Assembly (NCBI GenBank): GCA_003484585.1
Contig: DNBZ01000039.1
Coordinates: 1 to 5,567, forward strand
Source of the DNA: Bacteroidota bacterium
Lineage (GTDB): Bacteria; Bacteroidota; Bacteroidia; NS11-12g; UBA9320
Length of the DNA stretch: 5,567 nucleotides
Direction: 5' to 3'
Below the pieces are notes generated by a model that saw nothing but the letters and a program-made list of their open reading frames with translations, did no database searches and had not been told where the DNA came from. Positions 1 to 5,567 of the stretch are shown one piece after another. Each line of letters opens with the position of its first letter. Position 1 is the first letter of the stretch. Position numbers and translations under genes: made by a program.

Positions 1-77
1 ATATCATTGATAACATTTCCAGTATGCCCGTTGGCAACAGCATCTGGTTTGATCATAGTAAACGTAATGTTTGACAT
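1..77 (-). CDS. ndk: Nucleoside diphosphate kinase, N-terminal 25 codons (cut by left window edge)
   Basis: Read on the minus strand from an ATG at 77-75, the frame stays open to the window edge and gives MSNITFTMIKPDAVANGHTG followed by NVIND. This is the highly conserved Ndk N-terminus: a first beta strand with T-F-x-M-I-K-P-D-A-V, including the conserved lysine of the IKPD motif, then the G-x-x-G-x-(I/V)-(I/L) start of the first helix. The enzyme moves the gamma phosphate from ATP to other nucleoside diphosphates through a histidine phosphointermediate; that histidine lies outside the window. Family members are about 140 residues, so roughly 80% of the gene is missing here. It is transcribed divergently from the nrnA-like gene, with a Bacteroidota-type -7 element just upstream. 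Confidence 0.93.
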   Translation of the reverse strand, partial: MSNITFTMIKPDAVANGHTGNVIND

Positions 78-98
78 GTTTTTCTCGATTTACGGCGG

Positions 99-106
99 CA
101 AAAATA
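99..106 (-). promoter_or_regulatory. Bacteroidota-type -7 promoter element for ndk
   Basis: The minus strand reads TATTTTTG here, an exact match to the TAnnTTTG -7 consensus used by the Bacteroidota primary sigma factor. It lies 21 bases upstream of the ndk ATG, which would leave a short leader. I do not find the -33 TTG/TTTG element at the expected spacing. A second identical octamer lies exactly 40 bp further upstream (139-146, minus strand). It could be an alternative promoter, or simply part of the A-rich leader of the oppositely oriented nrnA-like gene. No equally good match exists on the plus strand in the 78-151 intergenic region. Confidence 0.5.
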
Positions 107-151
107 GAATTATCCTATTCTTTTAGCGAGTTTTGTCTCAAAAATAAACAC

Positions 152-1159
152 GTGCTAGATACAATAACTCATAATCTCCAAGATTTAAAAAGTCAGTCAG
201 GCAAAATAATCATAACAACCCACTACAAACCTGATGGTGATGCCATGGGTTCTAGCTTAGGTTTATATCTGTATCTTAAGAGTGCAGGTATTGATTCTCA
301 GGTGATTACTCCTACCGACTATGCGGATTTTCTGCATTGGCTACCGGCTAATGATAGTGTGATGGTATACGAAGAGCACAAGGAAAAAGCCAATGAGCTT
401 ATAGCAAATGCAGGATATGTTTTCTGTCTAGATTTTAATGCTTTGAGCAGAATAAATGAGATGGGTGAGCATGTAGGAGCTAGCAAGGCAAAAAAAATAC
501 TAATAGATCACCACCTAGACCCACAAGATTTCGATGATGAGAGATTCATAGAAATAGGGGCAAGCTCTACGTGTGAGTTGATTTACAAATATGTTCAAAC
601 ACACTTAGACCCGAGTTTTATGACTAAGGAGATGGGAGAGTGTATCTATACTGGGCTTATTACCGACACAGGGTCATTCAGATTTGCCAGTACCACAAGT
701 ACTACCATACGCACGGCTGCAGACCTGATGGATCTCGGTGTAGTACCCGCCAGAATTTACAATAAGCTGTTCGATCAGAATAGACTAAATAGGTTACAAC
801 TGCTTGGGTATCTATTATCAGAAAAAATAGAACTGATAGAAGATGGCAAAGTGGCCCTGGCTCACCTCACCGCAGAAGAGGTTAAGAGATTTAATGTAAT
901 AACTGGCGATACAGAGGGTTTTGTAAACTACGGACTTAGTATACAAGGGGTGCAAATGAGTGCTCTTATCATAGATAGAGAGTATTTGGTGAAAATGAGT
1001 TTTAGAAGTATAGATAAGTTTCCGTGCAATGAGTTTAGTGCGGAGTTTTTTAATGGAGGAGGACATAAGAATGCCGCAGGTGGAGCTAGCAAAGACACAT
1101 TGGATAACACACTCAATAAGTTTAAAGAAAGCATAAAAACATACAAATCACATTTATGA
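152..1159 (+). CDS. nrnA: DHH-family phosphoesterase, NrnA-like (oligoribonuclease / pAp phosphatase)
   Basis: This is a 335-residue DHH/DHHA1 protein, the usual length for NrnA. Numbered from the GTG at 152, the metal-site motifs are H-Y-K-P-D-G-D-A-M-G-S at 24-34 (His24, Asp28, Asp30), Asp94 in CLDFN, Asp119-His120-His121 in LIDHHLD, and Asp172 in GLITDTGSFRF. The C-terminal DHHA1 substrate-binding motif GGGHKNAAGG is at 302-311. All expected catalytic residues are present. Characterised relatives use manganese to degrade 2-5 nt RNA (nanoRNA) and many also dephosphorylate pAp; the activity here is inferred. The frame is open back to a TTG at 71, but that start would run into the divergent ndk gene, and its 27 extra residues do not resemble the family. 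The GTG at 152 follows an A-rich stretch and leaves 24 residues before the first motif-I histidine, so I chose it. The stop overlaps the next gene by ATGA. Confidence 0.92.
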   Translation: MLDTITHNLQDLKSQSGKIIITTHYKPDGDAMGSSLGLYLYLKSAGIDSQVITPTDYADFLHWLPANDSVMVYEEHKEKANELIANAGYVFCLDFNALSRINEMGEHVGASKAKKILIDHHLDPQDFDDERFIEIGASSTCELIYKYVQTHLDPSFMTKEMGECIYTGLITDTGSFRFASTTSTTIRTAADLMDLGVVPARIYNKLFDQNRLNRLQLLGYLLSEKIELIEDGKVALAHLTAEEVKRFNVITGDTEGFVNYGLSIQGVQMSALIIDREYLVKMSFRSIDKFPCNEFSAEFFNGGGHKNAAGGASKDTLDNTLNKFKESIKTYKSHL

Positions 1160-1971
1160 GAATCGCCTATTACTTCTGTATAATATCGCTTGCGGTACTA
1201 ACTTCTTGTGGGGAATCACCTTACGAGCAACTAGGGAATATTCAGTACAAGCGTGGGGATAGTGCTTGTGCAGGGGCCAATAAGAATCATTGGCTAATGG
1301 ATCTAAGAGCTAAAAATGCGGCAGATTCTACATATCTCAATACATTCTCTCTAGGCAGGAAAATAGAAATTCATACTCCGCAAATAGATACCGCTTCAGA
1401 TCTGTATAAGCTATTATCTACTACTTGTGCAGGAGATAGTATAGAGCTAAAGCTAGATGCTACGGCTTTTTATACTTCGCTTAATGGCAGCGTTCCCTTG
1501 AACTTGAAGGGAGAAGAAAACATTACTGTGAAGGTATGGATGCGAGACAAACTATCAGATGTAGAGCACATTGCGTACAAGAAGATTTTTGAAGCTAAGG
1601 CAGCAAATGCGTATGTGAAAGAGAATAAATGGAATGCAGTTTACGATACTGCGATGGATGTGTATATCGAACGTTTGAAAAAGAATGAATCAGCTCGCGG
1701 TGATTTTAATAAGGTGAAGATTAAGTATGAGATCTCATCTCTAAATGATAGATCGATAGCCAATAGTAAAATAGGGAATCTATTCGTGTATGATAAGAAT
1801 GACAAAGAGGTAATAACGGGAATAAGTTACTTGGTAGATAGGCTAGCAGTAGGAGAAAGCGGCCGTGTACTAGTGCCCTCTGCACTTGCCTATGGAGAAA
1901 ACGGAAATGAGAAAGTACCTGGTTATATGCCAGTGATCATAGAAATAGAAGTGGTAGAAAAGATAGAATGA
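1156..1971 (+). CDS. FKBP-like lipoprotein with two degenerate FKBP domains (GldI-like neighbourhood)
   Basis: This is a 271-residue predicted lipoprotein. A short hydrophobic signal peptide ends in the lipobox L-T-S-Cys18, so it is probably anchored in a membrane facing the periplasm. The C-terminal part (about 185-270) is FKBP-like: VITG at 219-222, LAVGESGRVLVPSALAYGENG at 230-250 (given here only as the FKBP flap region ending in A-Y-G 245-247), then a hydrophobic final strand at 259-267. The first half (about 30-132) looks like a second, weaker copy: GDSIELKLDATAFY at 93-106 and a strand ITVKVWM at 123-129. Residues 135-165 form a probable linker helix. FKBP proteins are peptidyl-prolyl isomerases or chaperones. 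Here the usual active-site Phe-Asp pair appears replaced by Ile-Ala (201-202) and the pocket Trp by Ile223, while the A-Y-G tyrosine remains, so catalytic activity is doubtful. FKBP lipoproteins next to a DHH phosphoesterase recur in Bacteroidota, including the gliding lipoprotein GldI; a GldI role is not shown. The ATG overlaps the nrnA stop and the TGA overlaps the next start. Confidence 0.83.
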   Translation: MRIAYYFCIISLAVLTSCGESPYEQLGNIQYKRGDSACAGANKNHWLMDLRAKNAADSTYLNTFSLGRKIEIHTPQIDTASDLYKLLSTTCAGDSIELKLDATAFYTSLNGSVPLNLKGEENITVKVWMRDKLSDVEHIAYKKIFEAKAANAYVKENKWNAVYDTAMDVYIERLKKNESARGDFNKVKIKYEISSLNDRSIANSKIGNLFVYDKNDKEVITGISYLVDRLAVGESGRVLVPSALAYGENGNEKVPGYMPVIIEIEVVEKIE

Positions 1972-3698
1972 GTAGGGTCAATAAAATATTTGGGACCTGG
2001 TCTTCGCTCCGCACCATTTTAGATAAGAAGCATAAAAAATTATATGCCTTAATGGTGGGCATAAGTATTTTTAGTGCGGTTTTAGAAATACTAGGAGTTG
2101 CATTACTGCTACACACGGTTTTATCTATTCTCAAACCAGAGTTTATTCAACACAATCTGCTAACTTCTTACTTGTATAATGCTCTAAAACTTGAGAATAC
2201 GCGGTCGTTTATTTTAGTAATTACCTCATTACTATTTGTGCTGTATACTATAAAGAATGTGATCTTGGTGCAGCTAAATAAACTGCAAGTTCGCTATGCA
2301 TTTAAGATAACAGATAAACTTTCTGGGAAGCACTACAAGCGAATAGCTGAGCAGGAATTATTATATTTTAAAACTAAAAAATCAGCAGAAATTATCAATG
2401 AGTTGATTACAACTACGCTCTCCTTTCCGGAGACTATACTACTGTCTAGCATTATGCTTATTTCGGAACTTTGTGTAATACTCCTTATGCTAGGGGCTAT
2501 TCTTATCTACAATCCGTATCTATTCCTTTTTACGTTTGTCACTGTGTTTCCTACTGCAGCTCTTTTAATTTATATAAATAGGAAAAGGCTCAGTAAAAAA
2601 GGATTAAGATTACACACTATAATACCGCTGATATATGAGAATATAACAGAGTTGACTAACGGTATATCCAATATAAAGCTTTGGAATGGAGCCGACTATT
2701 TTTATAAAAGATATTCGAAGTTTAAGAAAGAGTCCTATGCTCTAAAGGAAAATATTTATGTAAACTCTCAGTTTGTTCCTATTCGGATATATGAGGTTAT
2801 TGCTATTACGGGAATTCTATGCGTAGTGTTATTTGGTATTTTAGGTGATCAGCCTACCTCTGGTATTATATCCTATATATCCATTTATGCTGGAGTTTCG
2901 TTCAGACTTTTACCTAGTGTCAATAGAATTATAACCTCTTCTAACTCTCTTTCTACCAATGATTATATGTTAAGTTATTTGGAGAGTAACATAGTTGAAA
3001 AACCTAAAGCTAAGAAATTAAGGCCCCTTTACTTTACCGATAATATAGCATTAGACAAAGCGAGTTTTGGATATTCCCCAAATATGAATGTTTTCCAAGA
3101 TGTCAGTCTGAAAATAGATAAAGGGCAGTTTATAGGCATAGTAGGGTTGAGTGGGTCTGGTAAGTCTACCTTAGTTAATACTATAGCCTCGCTTATTGAA
3201 CCTACATCGGGTAAATTGAAGCTAGATGACAAGGTGATAGATAGGGAAAATTGCAGTTCATATAGGTTTTTATTCTCCTATGTAAAACAAGATGTCTTTA
3301 TGCTCAATGCGTCTATCGTAAAGAACATTGCGTTTCTGGATGAGGAACCAGATATAGAAAAGGTGAAAGAATGCATAGCTAAGGTTAATCTGGAAGACTG
3401 GGTAGGTACTTTGACTCAAGGTATAGATACGAATGTGGGCGAGCTAGGTGGGCAAATTAGCGGTGGCCAACGACAACGTATTGCAATTGCGAGAGCTCTA
3501 TATAAGGATGCAAGCATTTTTATCTTTGACGAGGTGACAAATAATCTAGACTCTTACTCTAGAGAGCAAACTTTAAAAGCGATAAGCTTACTAAAAGACG
3601 CAGGTAAAACTGCTATTTTTATAACTCATAAAGAGGATGAACTAAAACTATGTGATCGTGTTTATTCATTAGAGAACAAGAAACTTGTTAGCCTTTAA
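1968..3698 (+). CDS. ABC exporter, fused membrane and ATPase domains (PglK/MsbA-type flippase-like)
   Basis: This is a 576-residue half-transporter that would work as a homodimer in the inner membrane. The membrane domain (about 1-335) has six likely segments near 28-50, 80-101, 158-181, 184-203, 275-293 and 298-315. The ATPase domain (about 355-576) is complete: aromatic A-loop Tyr369, Walker A GLSGSGKST at 393-401, Q-loop Gln441, signature ISGGQ at 497-501, Walker B IFIFDE at 517-522, D-loop ending L527-D528 and H-loop His554. The D-loop region reads DEVTNNLD rather than the common DEATSALD. The segment VLEILGVALLL at 38-48 and YFKTKKSAEIINEL at 133-146 resemble the PglK group, which flips lipid-linked oligosaccharides; MsbA-like lipid export or peptide/drug export are alternatives, because substrate cannot be read from this sequence. 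No peptidase domain is fused. The gene starts inside the previous stop (ATGA) and its end overlaps the hydrolase gene by 14 bp. No glycosyltransferase genes are next to it. Confidence 0.88.
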   Translation: MSRVNKIFGTWSSLRTILDKKHKKLYALMVGISIFSAVLEILGVALLLHTVLSILKPEFIQHNLLTSYLYNALKLENTRSFILVITSLLFVLYTIKNVILVQLNKLQVRYAFKITDKLSGKHYKRIAEQELLYFKTKKSAEIINELITTTLSFPETILLSSIMLISELCVILLMLGAILIYNPYLFLFTFVTVFPTAALLIYINRKRLSKKGLRLHTIIPLIYENITELTNGISNIKLWNGADYFYKRYSKFKKESYALKENIYVNSQFVPIRIYEVIAITGILCVVLFGILGDQPTSGIISYISIYAGVSFRLLPSVNRIITSSNSLSTNDYMLSYLESNIVEKPKAKKLRPLYFTDNIALDKASFGYSPNMNVFQDVSLKIDKGQFIGIVGLSGSGKSTLVNTIASLIEPTSGKLKLDDKVIDRENCSSYRFLFSYVKQDVFMLNASIVKNIAFLDEEPDIEKVKECIAKVNLEDWVGTLTQGIDTNVGELGGQISGGQRQRIAIARALYKDASIFIFDEVTNNLDSYSREQTLKAISLLKDAGKTAIFITHKEDELKLCDRVYSLENKKLVSL

Positions 3699-4536
3699 TA
3701 AACACGTTTTAAGTGTCTCTATGGTGCTGCTTTGTGGTACTCTACAGAGTTGCTTTCAGTTTCGCATGTCAGATAAAAAGCAAAGGAATGAACTGGCTGA
3801 GATATCTGAAATTTACAACGTACAACTTGGCGTAAAGGTAGGGGCGGGTCGCAGTATACATTATACTTTGGTGCATAGTGACAGTACCTTGCCATTAGCA
3901 ATTTTCATACACGGTTCGCCAGGATCTTCTAGTAATTTTATGCAGTTTGCTCAAGATACTACATTACTGGCAAGGTATAATGTGTTGCTTGTAGATAGAC
4001 CAGGATATGGCTACTCAAGTTTTGGTATTGCTGAAAAGAGTTTAGAACGGCAATCTAAAATATTGCGTGAAGTTGTAAGTCAATTTCCGTATGCCAAAAA
4101 GTATCTAGTGGGTCATTCTCTTGGAGGGCCTATTGTGTGTCGCATGGCCATGGACGAGCCCAGTTTGCCTGCAGGGCTGCTTATTATAGCGGGGTCTGTG
4201 TCTCCGGATTTAGAGCCGCAAGAAAAATGGCGTAAGCCATTAAGTAGAAAGGCGATTCGATGGTTATTACCTCGCAGCTTTAGAGTGAGTAATGATGAGA
4301 TATTACCCGCTAAACAGGAACTGATAAATATGGCCCATCTATGGCCAAAAATCACATGTGATGTGCAGATTATACAAGGAGGCCGAGATAAATTGGTGCC
4401 CGCAGGCAATGAAGATTATGCAGAGAAAATGCTTGTAAATGCGAAGTCAGTTCGAGTGTATAGACTCCCAGAAGAAAATCATTTTATACCCTTCACTCAT
4501 CCAGAAATAGTCACAGAAAAGTTACTCCTTTTTTAG
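3685..4536 (+). CDS. Alpha/beta-hydrolase lipoprotein
   Basis: This is a 283-residue alpha/beta-hydrolase with a complete catalytic set: oxyanion loop HGSPG at 76-80, DRPGYGYS at 104-111, nucleophile elbow G-H-Ser145-L-G-G, acid Asp235 in GGRDKLVP and base His266 in ENHFIPF. It probably hydrolyses an ester, amide or similar small molecule; fold and triad do not identify the substrate. I chose the TTG start at 3685 because it gives a lipoprotein signal peptide: Lys6-His7, a hydrophobic stretch at 8-20 and lipobox L-Q-S-Cys23. The first ATG, at 3721, would leave only ten residues before the cysteine and no positive charge. The TTG start overlaps the exporter gene by 14 bp, which fits translational coupling. 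The product is therefore predicted to be membrane-anchored on the periplasmic side or at the outer membrane. This is the last gene of the plus-strand run and is convergent with the broken protease gene, whose ancestral stop lies inside its 3' end. Confidence 0.87.
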   Translation: MLAFNKHVLSVSMVLLCGTLQSCFQFRMSDKKQRNELAEISEIYNVQLGVKVGAGRSIHYTLVHSDSTLPLAIFIHGSPGSSSNFMQFAQDTTLLARYNVLLVDRPGYGYSSFGIAEKSLERQSKILREVVSQFPYAKKYLVGHSLGGPIVCRMAMDEPSLPAGLLIIAGSVSPDLEPQEKWRKPLSRKAIRWLLPRSFRVSNDEILPAKQELINMAHLWPKITCDVQIIQGGRDKLVPAGNEDYAEKMLVNAKSVRVYRLPEENHFIPFTHPEIVTEKLLLF

Positions 4537-4953
4537 TTTTTCTATGCTTGCTTACATCCACTAAAAATCTATCAGCAAGCATAAAAGCACAGGGTATCGC
4601 ATTTTGGATCTATGGCTAAGGTTAAAAGTAGTGTGGAAACGTCTACCTTTTATGCCTACCGAAAGCTTTACTTGGTATCTATACGTTTCTATACCATTGC
4701 TACTGCGTACCTTTTTTACCTTGTAGTCTGAGGTGCTATGCTTTTGGCCAGTGTAGTGTTCATTAGTAGAGTTTAGCAGCGTAAAATATAGTACTTTTCC
4801 TCCCTCTTCATTTTCCTTTTCTTCTGTATAGCAGCAGTCTATTGCACTATTATAAGCACCCGTATCTGTCTTAGTAGGCAAGTCTACTATTCCCTGTTCA
4901 GAAAAGTTGATAGGCTCATGCATCCCTATAATTTCAAGTGTGTGGTTAGTCAT
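4511..4953 (-). pseudogene. RimK-associated retropepsin-like 'ATP-dependent zinc protease', frameshifted near C-terminus
   Basis: The minus-strand frame from ATG 4953 gives 130 residues and stops at 4561. It matches the family once annotated as ATP-dependent zinc protease (PF05618 type), which is related to retropepsins and often found with RimK ligases: IIG at 8-10, GIVDLPTKTDTGAYNSAI at 21-38 with the catalytic-type D-T-G-A at 30-33, KVRSSNG at 81-87, and NLSHRSKMRYPVLL at 111-124. The family then continues GRxFLxxRFLVDVS. Here the frame runs into C-L-L-I-D-F and a stop, but the +2 frame from 4579 reads LADRFLVDVSKH and continues to a TGA at 4513-4511. The expected G-R-x-F (12 bases) seems replaced by two bases, a net loss of about 10, consistent with the observed phase change. 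His114 also replaces the aspartate usual in S-(L)-(T/S)-D-R. The product would lack its last strand. I judge it inactivated, although a truncated protein or a sequencing error cannot be excluded. The ancestral end overlaps the hydrolase gene by 26 bp. Confidence 0.75.
4543..4583. repeat. Perfect 10-bp inverted repeat with 21-bp spacer in the convergent gene junction
   Basis: TATGCTTGCT at 4543-4552 and AGCAAGCATA at 4574-4583 are perfect reverse complements separated by 21 bases. The right arm coincides with the frameshift lesion of the protease pseudogene. The left arm lies just after the hydrolase stop codon. Neither strand has a run of T directly after the stem, so it does not look like an intrinsic terminator, although the region before it is T-rich on the plus strand (4527-4541). 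Confidence 0.8.
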
Positions 4954-5019
4954 AGCCTAGAGCCATCTTCTTTTTGTAGGTTTAGGGTTATAGGACTATG
5001 AAACAGTTTTTTATTCCGT

Positions 5020-5567
5020 TTATTTTTGCTCATTGTTTTTGTACACTATGGTTCGGTGTGGATAAGGTATTTCTATACCATTTGCCCCAAACTCTTTTTT
5101 TACCGAGTAGTATAAATCTGTCTTTAACAAAAAACCATCTTCCTGTGAGTCGGTCCATATATAAGCTCGTAATGTTATAGCAGAGTCTGCCCACGCTACT
5201 ACTCGCACATCTACCTGAGAATGTTGATCTTTTATATCAGAAGCTGATCGATAGTCTTTACTAAGTTTATGTGCTATTGCTTGTTCTTTTATTATTGCTA
5301 AATGCCTGTTGAGAAGCAAATCCTAAGATGGCAGCAAATATTCCAGCACGGGCAAATAGGGTTTTCCCTATATGGTTTACCGAAGGAATAGAATAAATAA
5401 TAGCAATAATAGCAATAGTGTATATGAGAAAAGATAAGGTATTGTAAAGAAATTTGAGACCAGTTACTTTAGTGTCAGCGTCTGATGGGTCTTTGTACGT
5501 CTTACGGATACTTCGGCGTATAGTTGCCTTTCCTATCTGCACTAGAATGTAGGAACTAACGACTATT
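5020..5567 (-). pseudogene. MscS-family mechanosensitive channel, internal deletion and frameshift; 5' end outside window
   Basis: Two minus-strand pieces of one channel gene are joined out of frame. The 5' piece is open from the right window edge to about 5294: the end of a first membrane segment (IVVSSYILVQIGKA), a basic linker, a second segment about YNTLSFLIYTIAIIAIIYSI, and the pore-lining helix GKTLFARAGIFAAILGFASQ followed by QAFSN, the MscS hallmark. It then runs into a stop at 5269-5267. The 3' piece, one base out of phase, begins at about 5298 (AIIKEQAIAHKL) and reads through VDVRVVAWADSAITLRAYIW and FGANGIEIPYPHRTIVY, the MscS C-terminal alpha/beta domain, to a TAA at 5022-5020. 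Roughly 80-85 residues (the whole beta domain, estimated against E. coli MscS from memory) are missing between them. Nothing in this junction could restore the protein, since even a frameshift would leave the cage without its middle layer. The broken protease gene lies 66 bp downstream on the same strand. Confidence 0.85.

Noticed and set aside
818..1146. Minus-strand open frames inside the DHH phosphoesterase gene
   Set aside because: They are antisense shadows of a gene with all catalytic motifs in place.
4113..4409. Minus-strand 98-codon open frame inside the hydrolase gene
   Set aside because: It is antisense to the catalytic core of an intact alpha/beta-hydrolase and has no recognisable motif.
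4543..4583. Inverted repeat as a bidirectional intrinsic terminator between convergent genes
   Set aside because: The position is right, but the spacer is 21 bases and neither side has a T-tract immediately after the stem; overlap with the frameshift lesion gives a better explanation.
4954..5019. 66-bp gap between the two pseudogenes, checked for a promoter, small RNA or repeat
   Set aside because: I found no TAnnTTTG element, hairpin or repeat; it looks like a plain spacer within a former operon.
4998..5180. Plus-strand 60-codon open frame
   Set aside because: It lies opposite the C-terminal domain of the MscS remnant, which is clearly recognisable on the minus strand; the plus-strand frame resembles no known family.
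5299..5319. ATG at the start of the downstream MscS frame as the start of a separate small protein
   Set aside because: The first codons (MLLNRH) are the out-of-frame reading of the pore-helix sequence, so this start is a by-product of the frameshift and not a real gene start.

Overview
The window looks like chromosomal DNA from a member of the Bacteroidota. The pointers are the protein families (an FKBP-like lipoprotein directly after a DHH/NrnA phosphoesterase, next to a divergent ndk), A-rich translation starts without clear Shine-Dalgarno sequences, and an exact copy of the Bacteroidota -7 promoter element TAnnTTTG in front of ndk. Base composition is moderately AT-rich, with no visible shift along the window. 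The genus cannot be told from the sequence.

Layout: (1) positions 1-77, minus strand, carry the first 25 codons of nucleoside diphosphate kinase (ndk), cut by the left edge. (2) Positions 78-151 are the divergent intergenic region. (3) Positions 152-4536, plus strand, form a very compact four-gene run: nrnA-like DHH phosphoesterase, FKBP-like lipoprotein, PglK/MsbA-type ABC exporter with fused membrane and ATPase domains, and a lipoprotein alpha/beta hydrolase. The junctions are ATGA stop/start overlaps at 1156-1159 and 1968-1971 and a 14-bp overlap at 3685-3698, so the four genes are probably co-transcribed and translationally coupled. They do not form one obvious pathway: NrnA belongs to RNA and sulfur-nucleotide turnover, the two lipoproteins act beyond the inner membrane, and the exporter most resembles glycan or lipid flippases. 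(4) Positions 4511-5567, minus strand and convergent with the run, hold two adjacent genes that both appear broken: an MscS-type mechanosensitive channel that has lost its whole middle domain and its frame, and a RimK-associated retropepsin-like 'ATP-dependent zinc protease' with a small frame-shifting deletion just before its C-terminus.

The most interesting part is this right-hand third. The channel deletion has its junction on a GCAATA hexamer that could have served as a microhomology. The protease lesion lies in one arm of a perfect 10-bp inverted repeat, which suggests a hairpin-templated mutation. Two independent lesions in neighbouring, functionally associated genes suggest that the locus is decaying; no RimK ligase gene remains in the window. 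I see no CRISPR array, tRNA, rRNA, insertion sequence or clearly new biological system here. No gap without a gene exceeds 75 bp.
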